From Chloroflexota bacterium (lineage in GTDB: Bacteria > Chloroflexota > Dormibacteria > Dormibacterales > Dormibacteraceae): a DNA stretch of 35,112 nt. The notes beneath the pieces are model-generated. The model ran no database searches and had not been told where the DNA came from. It worked only from the letters and a program-made list of their open reading frames with translations. Each line of letters begins with the position of its first letter. Positions within the stretch are counted from its first letter, which is position 1. Location of the stretch: positions 1 through 35,112 of the forward strand of contig VBIU01000066.1 in NCBI GenBank assembly GCA_005880945.1. The letters run 5' to 3'. The translations under genes and the position numbers were made by a program. Of the stretch, positions 8,274 to 15,985 are shown piece after piece.

Positions 8274-8471
8274 ATGCAGCAGATGCAGGTCGCGTGCGAA
8301 ACATGCGGGGCCGAGCTCGTAGCGAACGCCGCCTACTGCGAGCGCTGTGGAGCGAGGACGAGGCGTGCCCGGCGCCTGGTGAGGATCGCGATCAGGGTCG
8401 AGCTGCTCTTCTTTCTTTTGGTGGTTGGGATCGTGATCGGCTTCACCTGGATCTACTCGGTACAGAGGTAG
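8274..8471 (+). CDS. Small zinc-ribbon membrane protein
   Basis: A 65-residue protein with an N-terminal zinc ribbon, CETCG (residues 8-12) and CERCG (22-26), giving CxxC-x10-CxxC. A basic stretch (RTRRARRLVR) follows, then one membrane helix (ELLFFLLVVGIVIGFTWIY). The ribbon would face the cytoplasm by the positive-inside rule. Such mini-proteins are common and mostly uncharacterised. Codon use and four well-spaced cysteines argue that it is real. The start is ATG 8274, with a -10-like CATACT 7 nt upstream and no ribosome site. Confidence 0.72.
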   Translation: MQQMQVACETCGAELVANAAYCERCGARTRRARRLVRIAIRVELLFFLLVVGIVIGFTWIYSVQR

Positions 8472-8499
8472 TTCCAACCAACGGGCGAGAGGTCCCCTC

Positions 8500-8516
8500 A
8501 ACCGGTCATGCCGGTT
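8500..8516. repeat. Small inverted repeat
   Basis: AACCGG (8500-8505) and CCGGTT (8511-8516) form a 6-bp stem with a TCATG loop just after the zinc-ribbon gene and before the larger hairpin. It may add to termination or belong to the same repetitive element. Confidence 0.4.
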
Positions 8517-8520
8517 AACG

Positions 8521-8558
8521 CCCCTCACCCCTACCCCGCTCCCCTCAAGGGGAGCGGG
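8521..8558. terminator. Strong bidirectional hairpin with REP-like CCCCTCACCCC leader
   Basis: CCCGCTCCCC (8535-8544) pairs perfectly with GGGGAGCGGG (8549-8558) around a TCAA loop, a 10-bp GC-rich stem between two convergent genes. The upstream CCCCTCACCCCTAC gives it the look of a family of interspersed CCCTCACCCC...CTCCCC-loop-GGGGAG repeats I have seen in several phyla. It probably ends transcription from both sides. The remaining bases of 8472-8572 show nothing else. Confidence 0.65.
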
Positions 8559-8572
8559 AATGGGCCGACGTT

Positions 8573-9970
8573 CTAGCGCCGGTACACTGCTCGGCCTTCG
8601 ACCTCATCTTTGTTGAGGCGCTTGTTCAGGTGCAGGCCTTCGAGCAGGAACTCGATCACCGACGCCCTCACCTCTGGGCGATCGGGAAGGCCGAGCTTCT
8701 TCAATGCTCCGCTGAGCTCGGGCAGGTCGCCGATCGCGCGCGTGTAAATCCGTGCCGGAATGCCCTCGCCGACTTCGAGCATCGCCCCATCTTCAAATCG
8801 AGCAACGATGCCGTCGAACTGGGCGGCAGAGAAATGGCGGCTGAACACAGCGCTTACGGCGCCACGCTCCAACCGCGACAAGACCTGCTCCTCTTTGCCT
8901 TCGTCCAGCGCCTCGATCTCGACGCGCCCGGCAGTCGATGAAGCGAGAAACGCGAGGTCGGTGATACGTGGAACCGCGAGGGACTCTCCCAAGCGCGCGG
9001 CGCGGCGAACTGCGTTGCTCGCGAGGTTCTCGAAGTTCGCGATGGACATTCGGACGGACACGCCTGATGACTGCGAGATGTGCGGGCTGCGTCGCGCAAG
9101 GTGGGTGAGCTCGGCCACCATCTCTTTCATGAACGTTGGAAAGATCACCTCGAAGTCCTCGGGGACCGGATGTCGCTCAGCTTCCATGATCTGCATCTCT
9201 TCCCCGGTCGTCAGCGGATAGTGCGTGCGCACCTGCGAACCGAATCGGTCCTTGAGCGGAGTGATGATGCGACCGCGCGACGTGTAGTCCTCGGGGTTCG
9301 CGCTGGCGATCACGAAGAGGTCGAGCGGCAGCCTCACGCGGTAACCGCGGATCTGCACATCCTTCTCTTCCATGATGTTCAGCAGCCCGACCTGAATGCG
9401 CTCGGCCAGGTCGGGGAGCTCATTGATCGCAAAGATGCCGCGGTTGGTGCGTGGCAGGAGGCCGTAGTGGATCGTCAGCTCGTCGGCGAGATAGCGCCCT
9501 TCGGCAACCTTGATCGGGTCCACCTCGCCGATGAGGTCCGCGATGGAGATGTCCGGCGTGGCGAGCTTCTCGCCGTATCGAAGGTCGCGATCGACCCAAT
9601 CCACCTCTACCTTGTCCCCGAGCTCGGCGACAAGATCCAGGCAGCGCCTACAGATCGGCCCGTAGGGGTGGTCGTTGATCTCGCACCCGGCGATCGCCGG
9701 GACCTGCGGATCGAGAAAGCTGACCAGCGAGCGCATGATCCGGCTCTTGGCCTGGCCTCGCTCGCCGAGAAGGATCATGTCGTGTCCCGAGATGACGGCA
9801 TTGGCCAGTTGAGGCAGCACAGTTTCGTCGTATCCGACTATCCCGGCGAGGAGCGGCTCACCGGAACGCAAGCGCGTGAGCAGGTTGCGGCGCATCTCCT
9901 GCTTCACGCTTTCGCGCACGTGCCCGCCGGCGCGAAGCTCCTCGATGGTCCTGGCTTGGGCTGTGGTCAC
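8573..9970 (-). CDS. BchI/MoxR-like AAA+ ATPase (magnesium-chelatase subunit I family, Rv0958-like)
   Basis: An AAA+ ATPase of about 465 residues. From GTG 9970 the Walker A variant GERGQAKS is at about 69-76, followed by FAINELPDLAERIQVGLLN (Walker B region) and VIASANPEDYTSRGR (sensor 1). GQAK in place of GxGK is usual for this subgroup. It resembles Rv0958-type chelatase-like ATPases, which normally sit beside a von Willebrand A gene and act as chaperone or insertase motors; no such partner is in the window. C96, C107 and C110 with H101 form a possible metal site (numbered from GTG 9970). A start at TTG 9976 is also open, but TATAGT (9984-9979) lies 8 nt before GTG 9970, favouring a leaderless GTG start. 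Confidence 0.85.
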   Translation of the reverse strand: MTTAQARTIEELRAGGHVRESVKQEMRRNLLTRLRSGEPLLAGIVGYDETVLPQLANAVISGHDMILLGERGQAKSRIMRSLVSFLDPQVPAIAGCEINDHPYGPICRRCLDLVAELGDKVEVDWVDRDLRYGEKLATPDISIADLIGEVDPIKVAEGRYLADELTIHYGLLPRTNRGIFAINELPDLAERIQVGLLNIMEEKDVQIRGYRVRLPLDLFVIASANPEDYTSRGRIITPLKDRFGSQVRTHYPLTTGEEMQIMEAERHPVPEDFEVIFPTFMKEMVAELTHLARRSPHISQSSGVSVRMSIANFENLASNAVRRAARLGESLAVPRITDLAFLASSTAGRVEIEALDEGKEEQVLSRLERGAVSAVFSRHFSAAQFDGIVARFEDGAMLEVGEGIPARIYTRAIGDLPELSGALKKLGLPDRPEVRASVIEFLLEGLHLNKRLNKDEVEGRAVYRR

Positions 9971-9978
9971 CTCCAAGC

Positions 9979-9984
9979 ACTATA
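9979..9984 (-). promoter_or_regulatory. -10 box for BchI/MoxR-like gene
   Basis: TATAGT on the minus strand, one mismatch from TATAAT, is 8 nt before GTG 9970. No good -35 is visible. It supports the GTG over the TTG start. Confidence 0.45.
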
Positions 9985-10031
9985 GACAAGCGAGCCAGGG
10001 GCCAATCACCAGAATGACCCGCCCGCGCAGT

Positions 10032-10037
10032 TAGACT
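10032..10037 (+). promoter_or_regulatory. -10 box for glycerophosphodiesterase gene
   Basis: TAGACT lies 10 nt before TTG 10048 in a region with no Shine-Dalgarno site. The same hexamer precedes greA. Confidence 0.35.
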
Positions 10038-10047
10038 TTCCGGCGCC

Positions 10048-10794
10048 TTGACTCAATCGATCCGTGCTCGATACGAGGCCGCGCATGACGACGGCCGGCC
10101 CCTGCTGGGCGGACATCGTGGCAACCCTGCCGAACATCCCGAGAACACGATCCGATCCTTCAGGTCGGCCATCGCCGCTGGTTGCGACCTCATCGAGTGC
10201 GATGTGCACCTGTCCTCCGACGGGCGCCTCGTGGTGATCCACGACCACACTCTCGAACGGACGACCAACGGCAGCGGACTGGTACGCGATCACACGGCGG
10301 CCGAGCTGCGGAGGCTGGACGCCGGCCGCGGCGAGCACGTGCCCTTGCTGCAAGAGGTCGTCGAGCTCGCCCTCGGCAAGGTCGGGCTCGTGATCGAGAT
10401 CAAGCAGGTGCCGATCCAGTACCCCGGCCTGGAGGAAAAGTTGGTGAACATGCTGCGCCAGCTCGGCGCCGTACAGGAGTGCGCCGTAGTGTCCTTTTAT
10501 CACCCTTCCATTCGCCAGCTCAGAGAGATGGAGCCGAAGCTCCAGCTCGGCATTCTCGAGGGCGCGCGTCCGATCGATCCGGGGCGCTTGCTCCGTGAGG
10601 CCGGCGCGGACGTGTTCTCGCCGCACTGGGGAGCCATGGACCAACAGCTGGTGAAGGACGTCCATGCTGCGGGCGGAGCCGTCGGCGTTTGGACGGTGGA
10701 CGACGACCTGGGCGTGGCTTGGTGCAAGCTGTGCCACCCGGACTCGATCTTCACCAACCGTCCGGTAGAGATCGGAGCCGCCATTCGGGCCTAG
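10048..10794 (+). CDS. Glycerophosphodiester phosphodiesterase
   Basis: A 248-residue GDPD-family TIM barrel that hydrolyses glycerophosphodiesters to glycerol-3-phosphate and an alcohol. The catalytic HRG at 23-25 is followed by PENT (31-34), the metal ligands E50 and D52 in IECDVH, and the second catalytic histidine H65 in VIHDHTLERTTNG. No signal peptide is seen, so it is probably cytoplasmic and may recycle lipid head groups. The start is TTG 10048. A hairpin follows the stop. It stands alone, with the opposite-strand ATPase on one side and an ECF sigma gene on the other. Confidence 0.9.
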   Translation: MTQSIRARYEAAHDDGRPLLGGHRGNPAEHPENTIRSFRSAIAAGCDLIECDVHLSSDGRLVVIHDHTLERTTNGSGLVRDHTAAELRRLDAGRGEHVPLLQEVVELALGKVGLVIEIKQVPIQYPGLEEKLVNMLRQLGAVQECAVVSFYHPSIRQLREMEPKLQLGILEGARPIDPGRLLREAGADVFSPHWGAMDQQLVKDVHAAGGAVGVWTVDDDLGVAWCKLCHPDSIFTNRPVEIGAAIRA

Positions 10795-10805
10795 CCGCGT
10801 TACAA

Positions 10806-10821
10806 GCGCCTCACAAGGCGC
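10806..10821 (+). terminator. Short hairpin after glycerophosphodiesterase
   Basis: GCGCCT (10806-10811) and AGGCGC (10816-10821) flank a CACA loop 11 nt after the stop codon. No U-run follows, so it is a weak or I-shaped terminator candidate. Confidence 0.4.
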
Positions 10822-10860
10822 GTTGGCTCAGACAGTGCTTGCACATACCATGAGTCGGCC

Positions 10861-11367
10861 GTGCTCGCCGATCGGCCGCCCTTCGAAGACCTGTATCGCG
10901 ACTACCTCGGTCGCATATACGCCTACGTCCGCGCCCAGGTTTCGAGCTCGGCCGACGCCGAAGACATCACGGCGCAGGTTTTCATGAACGCCTACCAGGC
11001 CTACGGCCGCTTCGAAGCGCGGAATACCAGCCCGGTGGCGTGGCTTTTCCGGATCGCCCGGAACGCGACGACCGATCACTTCCGCGCGCACGGAAGGCGC
11101 GAGCGCCTCCGGCGCACCATCGAGCACCAGCCCCTCGCATTCGACGATCCCTCTCGCATGGCGGAAGAGCGGCTGCAGTACCGAGCGCTCCTCGATCACG
11201 TGGCTCGCTTGCCAGAGCGGCAGCGCGACTCGATCGCGCTGCGGCATTCCGGGCTCACCTTCGAGGAGGTCGGGGTTTTGATGAGCTGCACGGAGGACGC
11301 TGCCAAGATGCTCTACCACCGAGGGCTCAAGGCACTTCGGGATTCAGTCCACAAGGAGGGGGAGTGA
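10861..11367 (+). CDS. ECF RNA polymerase sigma factor
   Basis: A 168-residue sigma-70 group IV factor. Region 2 spans FEDLYRDYLGRIYAYVRAQV, then SADAEDITAQVFMNAYQAY and PVAWLFRIARNATTDHFR. Region 4 spans LPERQRDSIALRHSGLTFEE and VGVLMSCTEDAAKMLYHRG, the helix-turn-helix. The start is GTG 10861; TACCAT 9 nt upstream is a possible -10. The stop overlaps the start of the next gene as GTGA (11364-11367), giving translational coupling with its probable anti-sigma partner. Confidence 0.9.
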   Translation: MLADRPPFEDLYRDYLGRIYAYVRAQVSSSADAEDITAQVFMNAYQAYGRFEARNTSPVAWLFRIARNATTDHFRAHGRRERLRRTIEHQPLAFDDPSRMAEERLQYRALLDHVARLPERQRDSIALRHSGLTFEEVGVLMSCTEDAAKMLYHRGLKALRDSVHKEGE

Positions 11368-12560
11368 GCGAGGAGGAAGACCTCGAGCTGCTGGCCCTCC
11401 AGCGCCAGCTCGACGATGCTTTCCAGACGACGCGTCCGCGACCTGCTTTCGAGGACGAGCTCTGGCTGCGCATGCAAGCGCGCCGGCCGATCATGACGCG
11501 TCTCCGGGAAGGCGTCGCCGGCCTGGTTGGCGGCATATGGGAGGCGCCCGCGCTGCCTTCGGGCGCGATTGCGATTGCGCTCATCGTGCTCCTCGGCGCG
11601 GGCATCTTCACCCTGGGCCGCCTGCATCCTGGTGGCGCCGGCTCCGCCACGTCGGGACTGAGCAACCAGGACGGCGCGGGCAAGAATTTCGGGCCCAATG
11701 TCAGCCCTGAGTACGGCCCGCTGCCGGTTCCTGCATTCGGCACCGCGCCCGGTCCTCCTCAGGCGCTTGATCGGCAGGCCGTTTTTCAAGGTCCTGTCAC
11801 CCTCACCTGGACCGGCCACCTAGACGTCTCGGCCGCGAGTCTCCCCGTTTTCCGCTACCAGGAACCCGCGCAGTCCGACGCAGACCGGTTCGCCGCGTCG
11901 CTCGGGGCAAGGCCGTCGACGGAAGCGGTGCAGGGTGGCCTCGGCCTCTATGCCGGCAAGGACTTCACCCTGGTCGTGATCGGGACCGTCGCACAGCCTG
12001 CCCGCGAGCCCAGCTTCAACCTGAGCGAGTTGAAATCGATCTCATCCCCGTCGGCAGATCCGCTCGCGCTCGCCACGGCTTACCTTTCGGCGCGCCATCT
12101 CATGCCCACGTGGCCTTATCAGACTGAAGTCCAGACCACGGCCGGCACGGTTCGCGTGAGGTTCCTCCGATCGTTCGATGTGCCGTCTCAGGGCCAGGTC
12201 GCCCTTGTCGACGGCGCGGGCAACCGCTACGGGATCGAGGTGGACATCGCGACAGGCGGTCGTGGCGCTTTCGAGACCGGCCCTCTGCCGATGAGCCTCG
12301 CGTCTGCAGGCTACCCCATCATCACGCCCGACCAGGCGGTCCGCTCGGCGCTCGCTTCGTCGGCTCCTCCCACTGGCTCACCTTCATATCCGGCGGTCAG
12401 GCTGACGACAGCGGAGATCGTGTACACGCTGGTGTGGGCGGGCGACCACAGCTTCTACGAACCAGCGTTTCTCTTCTCCGGCACGTTCACCTACCAGGGC
12501 ACCGCATACGTGAAGCGGGTGCTCGTTCCGGCGGTAGATCCCTCTCTCCTCACGCACTAG
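11364..12560 (+). CDS. Probable membrane-anchored anti-sigma factor
   Basis: A 398-residue protein. A short acidic and then basic cytoplasmic part (EEEDLELLALQRQLDDAF; WLRMQARRPIMTRL) is followed by one membrane helix (AIAIALIVLLGAGIFTLG, about 68-88) and a roughly 300-residue extracytoplasmic domain without recognisable motif. There is no HxxxCxxC zinc site, so the anti-sigma call rests on position and topology. The start is GTG 11364, set by AAGGAGGGGG at 11353-11362 and by the GTGA overlap with the sigma gene. The C-terminal domain could sense an envelope signal. Upstream sequence in this frame is only the shadow of the sigma gene. Confidence 0.7.
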   Translation: MSEEEDLELLALQRQLDDAFQTTRPRPAFEDELWLRMQARRPIMTRLREGVAGLVGGIWEAPALPSGAIAIALIVLLGAGIFTLGRLHPGGAGSATSGLSNQDGAGKNFGPNVSPEYGPLPVPAFGTAPGPPQALDRQAVFQGPVTLTWTGHLDVSAASLPVFRYQEPAQSDADRFAASLGARPSTEAVQGGLGLYAGKDFTLVVIGTVAQPAREPSFNLSELKSISSPSADPLALATAYLSARHLMPTWPYQTEVQTTAGTVRVRFLRSFDVPSQGQVALVDGAGNRYGIEVDIATGGRGAFETGPLPMSLASAGYPIITPDQAVRSALASSAPPTGSPSYPAVRLTTAEIVYTLVWAGDHSFYEPAFLFSGTFTYQGTAYVKRVLVPAVDPSLLTH

Positions 12561-12623
12561 ACCCTCGATCTGCCGGGTCGTGACCACTCCAACGCATACT
12601 TGTTTGTCGTGGGGAAGAGGCGG

Positions 12624-13430
12624 ATGCAGGTCCGGCAGCAGGTGCGCAAGGTCCAACCGAAAGCAGCGGCGGCGCCAACCAAAGGACAGACGAAGCGCCA
12701 GCGCGAGCGGTTCGTCCAGGGCGGCGGGATGCTGCAGGGCTACGCGCCGGACTTCGTGCTGCGCGTCGGCTACGTCTCGATTGGGATCGCGGTCGTGTGT
12801 CTGGCTGTGATTGCGGCGCTGCTCATCTTCCTGCCGCCCGTGTACGGCTTTCCGGTCGCGATCGCCGCGGCGGTGGCGTGGGTGCTGCCGATCGCGCTGC
12901 TGGCAAGCTTCGTCGGTCCAGGCTTTCGTCTGGCTCTCAAGGACAGGAAGGCCGAGGCCCGGCTCGTCCAGGGCCAGCTGATGGGCGCCGCCTCGGTCAG
13001 CACATCCGTCGGGCTGGGCATGCTGATGGTGCAGACCCGAGGCGGAGTCGAGCAGTACCTTGTTCCGCCGGCGCGGTTGAAGCAGGTACCGGGCAATCAG
13101 GTCAGCGTCGTCCTGACGGTCACGCCCAACCTGCGCCACGTGCGCTCCGTCGGGATCATGGGTCAGCGGATGGTCGGGCGTGTCGAACCTCCGGTGCCGG
13201 CGGTAATGAAGCGCGTCCAGCTCCTGCCGCTTCTGACCCCGATCGCGCTCTCGCTCGCGGCTGTCATCGGCGACGATGCCGTGGCTCTGGCCCCGATCTC
13301 TCCGATGCCGCTGCATGCGGTGCTCGCGGTGCTCGCGGGCGCGGCGCTGGCCGGGGCCGTCTACGGAGCCTCGTTCCTGCTTCAGCGCAGGATGATGGCC
13401 GAGGTCCAGTCCCTGGTCCCTAAGAGCTAA
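12624..13430 (+). CDS. Putative membrane protein with basic N-terminus and four helices
   Basis: A protein of about 268 residues that I do not recognise by name. A Lys/Arg/Gln-rich N-terminus (MQVRQQVRKVQPKAAAAPTK) leads to paired helices (YVSIGIAVVCLAVIAALLIF; FPVAIAAAVAWVLPIALLAS). A soluble middle of about 100 residues (ARLVQGQLMGAASVSTSVGL ... RVEPPVPAVMKR) follows, then two helices near the end. I chose ATG 12624 because AAGAGG precedes it; TTG 12600 and GTG 12609 are alternatives, the latter with CATACT 11 nt upstream. The stop shares four bases (CTAA) with the stop of the convergent next gene. Confidence 0.6.
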   Translation: MQVRQQVRKVQPKAAAAPTKGQTKRQRERFVQGGGMLQGYAPDFVLRVGYVSIGIAVVCLAVIAALLIFLPPVYGFPVAIAAAVAWVLPIALLASFVGPGFRLALKDRKAEARLVQGQLMGAASVSTSVGLGMLMVQTRGGVEQYLVPPARLKQVPGNQVSVVLTVTPNLRHVRSVGIMGQRMVGRVEPPVPAVMKRVQLLPLLTPIALSLAAVIGDDAVALAPISPMPLHAVLAVLAGAALAGAVYGASFLLQRRMMAEVQSLVPKS

Positions 13431-13876
13431 GCCTTCTCATCCGCGGCCGCGGCGGCCGCCGGTGTTGCGATCGCCGCCGCCTTCACGGTCTGCCTGTACG
13501 CGGTCGGAGGGTCGGAGATCGGAGGCACCAGCTTGGCCGGTTGGGGATAGAGTGCGATCAGGAGCAGGCTGCAAGAGATCCCGAAGATCACCGGCCCGAT
13601 GAAGAACTCGGCTCCGATGAGGTAGTGGGCGCCTAGCTCATACAGGATGGTGACCAGGCCGTACAGGATGCCCGCGCGAACCCAGGCGATGTTCTGAGCT
13701 GGGTGAATCGCTGCGGCCATGAGGCCAATGCCCAGGATCGCCGCCGCCGCCGAAGCGTGAGTCCCGAGCTCCTGGTCGAGCGGCAGCAGCCGTTCTCCGA
13801 AGAGCGCCCGGGCCGAGCCTCCGACGAGAGCGGCGCCCATCAGGACCATCACGACGGTCAACATCAGCCGCCTCAT
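13427..13876 (-). CDS. Small integral membrane protein, unknown function
   Basis: A 149-residue protein with about four hydrophobic segments: MLTVVMVLMGAALVGGSA, AAAILGIGLMAAAIH, GILYGLVTILYELGA and FFIGPVIFGISCSLLLIALY. An Ala-rich tail ends AAADEKA. I do not recognise the family. The ATG at 13876 has no Shine-Dalgarno site but TATAGA lies 7 nt upstream on the minus strand, so it is probably translated from a leaderless message. It diverges from greA, and its 3' end overlaps the preceding convergent gene by four bases. Confidence 0.65.
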   Translation of the reverse strand: MRRLMLTVVMVLMGAALVGGSARALFGERLLPLDQELGTHASAAAAILGIGLMAAAIHPAQNIAWVRAGILYGLVTILYELGAHYLIGAEFFIGPVIFGISCSLLLIALYPQPAKLVPPISDPPTAYRQTVKAAAIATPAAAAAADEKA

Positions 13877-13881
13877 GTGGG

Positions 13882-13889
13882 GACTCTAT
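13882..13889 (-). promoter_or_regulatory. -10 box for membrane protein gene
   Basis: TATAGAGT on the minus strand contains TATAGA 7 nt before, and TAGAGT 5 nt before, ATG 13876. Confidence 0.45.
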
Positions 13890-13948
13890 ACGGACGCGGG
13901 CCCAGGCGCCACACATTAAGGACAGGTCTTCGAGGCAGGCGCGCCGTC

Positions 13949-13954
13949 TAGACT
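13949..13954 (+). promoter_or_regulatory. -10 box for greA
   Basis: TAGACT ends exactly 7 nt before GTG 13962, and there is no Shine-Dalgarno site. A leaderless greA message is the simplest reading. Confidence 0.5.
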
Positions 13955-13961
13955 CGACCTG

Positions 13962-14426
13962 GTGACAAACGACGTCCACATAACCCCCGAAGGGCTCGAG
14001 AGCGTGCGGCGGGAGCTCGACCAGCTGGTGACCGTCCGCCGCCCGGCCATCGTCGCCAAGATCAAGGCTGCCCGCGAGTTCGGCGACCTCTCGGAGAACT
14101 TCGAGTACCACGCCGCCAAAAACGAGCAGGGCTTCATGGAGGCTCGTGTCAAGGAGCTCGAGCAGATCGTCAAAAACCATGTGCTCATCGAGACCGCGAA
14201 GACCCCGGGCGTCGTGAGCATGGGGAGCACAGTGCGTTTCGAGGAGGACGGGGAGGCGGCCGAGTCGTACCGCATCGTCGGCCCGTCCGAAGCCGATCCG
14301 AAAGCCGGGACGGTCAGCTACGAGTCCGCTCTCGGCAAGGCCCTCCTCGGCCACCGCGTTGGCGAGCACGTCGAGGTAGCGACGCCGAATGGTTCGTACC
14401 GTGTTCGCATCGTCGGCATTGAGTAG
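13962..14426 (+). CDS. greA: Transcription elongation factor GreA
   Basis: Rescues backtracked RNA polymerase by stimulating transcript cleavage. It has 154 residues, normal length. The N-terminal coiled coil (GLESVRRELDQLV ... KAAREFGDLSENFEYHAAKN) includes the acidic tip GDLSEN. The C-terminal FKBP-like domain runs from MGSTVRFEEDG to GKALLGHRVGEHVEVATPNG. GTG 13962 begins MTNDVHITPEG, as in many GreA proteins. The M24 peptidase gene overlaps its end, and a Fur-like and a VOC gene follow, so greA heads a four-gene run. Confidence 0.95.
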   Translation: MTNDVHITPEGLESVRRELDQLVTVRRPAIVAKIKAAREFGDLSENFEYHAAKNEQGFMEARVKELEQIVKNHVLIETAKTPGVVSMGSTVRFEEDGEAAESYRIVGPSEADPKAGTVSYESALGKALLGHRVGEHVEVATPNGSYRVRIVGIE

Positions 14427-15522
14427 CACCGCCGCCGCCCCGCCCAGGCTGTCCGAGCTGCGTGGCTGGATGGCGCGGCAGGGCCTCGAGGCCGCGTACG
14501 TGACGCGGCCGGTCTCCATCGCGTACCTCACCGGCTTCCGGGCCGATCCGCATGAGCGCCTGATGGCGCTCGCCGTCAGGCCGGACAGCGCGACGCTGAT
14601 CGTGCCGGCGCTGGAGCGGGAGAATGCGGCCGCGACGTCCGCCCATGCCGACGTGGTCGCATGGCGTGATGGCGAGGATCCCTATGGCCTTGTTCGCGAA
14701 GCGCTCGAGGGTTGCGCCCGGTTGGGAGTCGAGAAGGAACATTTGAGCGTGCTTGCCGCTGAGGCCCTGCAGGCGAGAGTCGGCGCCCGTGAGCTCGTCG
14801 ACGTGGCACCCGAGGTGCGCCGCCTGCGCCGCACCAAGAGCTCGGCCGAGCTCGAACGTCTCGCGCGTGCGTGCGCCATCACCGACTCGGTTGCCGGACA
14901 GATCGTGCAAGACCTTCGTCGAGGCCAATCAGAGCTGGAGGTTGCGGTGGCCATCGACGCGGCGATCGCCTCCCACGATGCAAGCCTTTCCTTCGACACC
15001 CTGGTCCAGTCGGGTCCCAACTCCGCGGTACCTCATCACCGGCCGTCGGCGCGAAAGCTGGAAGCCCGTGACTATGTGCTCCTCGACTTCGGTGCGGCTG
15101 TTGAGGGTTACCGCGCAGACATCACCCGCATGGCGGTCGTCGGCGCACCGAGCGCGCGCCAGCTCGAGATCCACAACCTTGTGCTCAAGGCCCACGATGC
15201 TGCAGTCGCTGCAGTGCGGCCCGGGGTCACCACCGGGGACGTGGATGCGGCCGCGCGAAAGGTGATCACGGCGGCGGGCCTTGGCGATCGGTTCTTTCAC
15301 CGCGTCGGCCACGGTCTGGGGCTCGAGTCTCACGAGGATCCCAGCCTGGATCCCGGTTCGGACACCGTCCTGGAGCCTGGAATGGTGTTCACGGTGGAAC
15401 CGGGCGTCTACATCCCGGGTTGGGGCGGCGTGCGTATCGAGGACGACGTCGTGGTCGAGACGTCCGGCTGTCGCCTGCTCACCAAGGCGGACCGAAAACT
15501 GCGGCTCGTGGAGCGCGGCTGA
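14389..15522 (+). CDS. M24 family aminopeptidase (Xaa-Pro dipeptidase/aminopeptidase)
   Basis: A two-domain pita-bread metallopeptidase that removes N-terminal residues next to proline. Counting from ATG 14389 all five dinuclear-metal ligands are present: D233 (LLDFG), D244 (YRADITR), H308 (RVGHGLGLESHE), E337 (VFTVEPGVYIPG) and E351 (GVRIEDDV). The N-terminal creatinase-like domain occupies about residues 20-145. The start is uncertain: ATG 14389 overlaps greA by 38 nt, while GTG 14401 and TTG 14419 give shorter proteins; conserved sequence begins near residue 20, so any is possible. The stop overlaps the next start by one base (TGATG). Confidence 0.9.
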   Translation: MVRTVFASSALSSTAAAPPRLSELRGWMARQGLEAAYVTRPVSIAYLTGFRADPHERLMALAVRPDSATLIVPALERENAAATSAHADVVAWRDGEDPYGLVREALEGCARLGVEKEHLSVLAAEALQARVGARELVDVAPEVRRLRRTKSSAELERLARACAITDSVAGQIVQDLRRGQSELEVAVAIDAAIASHDASLSFDTLVQSGPNSAVPHHRPSARKLEARDYVLLDFGAAVEGYRADITRMAVVGAPSARQLEIHNLVLKAHDAAVAAVRPGVTTGDVDAAARKVITAAGLGDRFFHRVGHGLGLESHEDPSLDPGSDTVLEPGMVFTVEPGVYIPGWGGVRIEDDVVVETSGCRLLTKADRKLRLVERG

Positions 15523-15983
15523 TGCTCGCACCCGGCATGAGGCGCACCGCGCAACGGACGATGGTCTACAACGCCATCGTGCGGTTGGGTGGCCACTGCA
15601 CGGCAGACGAGATCACCATCGAGCTGCATCGGACCAAGCCCGGTTTTCCGCGGAGCACCGTGTACCGGGCCCTCGAAGCGCTGACGGCTTCGGGCTCCGT
15701 ATACGCGGCGCATCTGGGCGAGGGACCGACTCATTACGAGCTCGCAAGCGGAGATCACCACCATGCCGTCTGCCAGGTTTGCGGAGGCGTGCTTCACATC
15801 CAGGAGGAGCTCGTCAACTCGCTCGAGACCCACCTGCAGGACCTGCACCGTTTCAGGCCAGTGCGGACGGAGGTGCTCGTCGTCGGCGTTTGCGAAACCT
15901 GCTCACGCGCTCCAGGTCCGAAAGCTGCGCGCCGCCATACGCTCGAACACATTCACCACTCGGAAGCTGGACCAAGCTCTTAG
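15522..15983 (+). CDS. Fur-family metal-responsive transcription regulator
   Basis: A 153-residue repressor of the Fur/Zur/PerR family. The N-terminal winged helix includes CTADEITIELHR and GFPRSTVYRALEALTASG (recognition helix). The regulatory HHH at 79-81 is followed by the structural zinc cysteines C84-x2-C87 (AVCQVCGG) and C124-x2-C127 (VCETC), so both Cys pairs are intact. Which metal it senses cannot be told. The ATG at 15522 overlaps the M24 stop by one base. No transporter or iron gene adjoins it; targets are probably elsewhere, and I saw no obvious Fur box upstream. Confidence 0.88.
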   Translation: MLAPGMRRTAQRTMVYNAIVRLGGHCTADEITIELHRTKPGFPRSTVYRALEALTASGSVYAAHLGEGPTHYELASGDHHHAVCQVCGGVLHIQEELVNSLETHLQDLHRFRPVRTEVLVVGVCETCSRAPGPKAARRHTLEHIHHSEAGPSS

Positions 15984-15985
15984 AG

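Noticed and set aside
9080-9985. 301-codon plus-strand open frame
   Set aside because: Antisense of the chelatase-like ATPase; no family resemblance.
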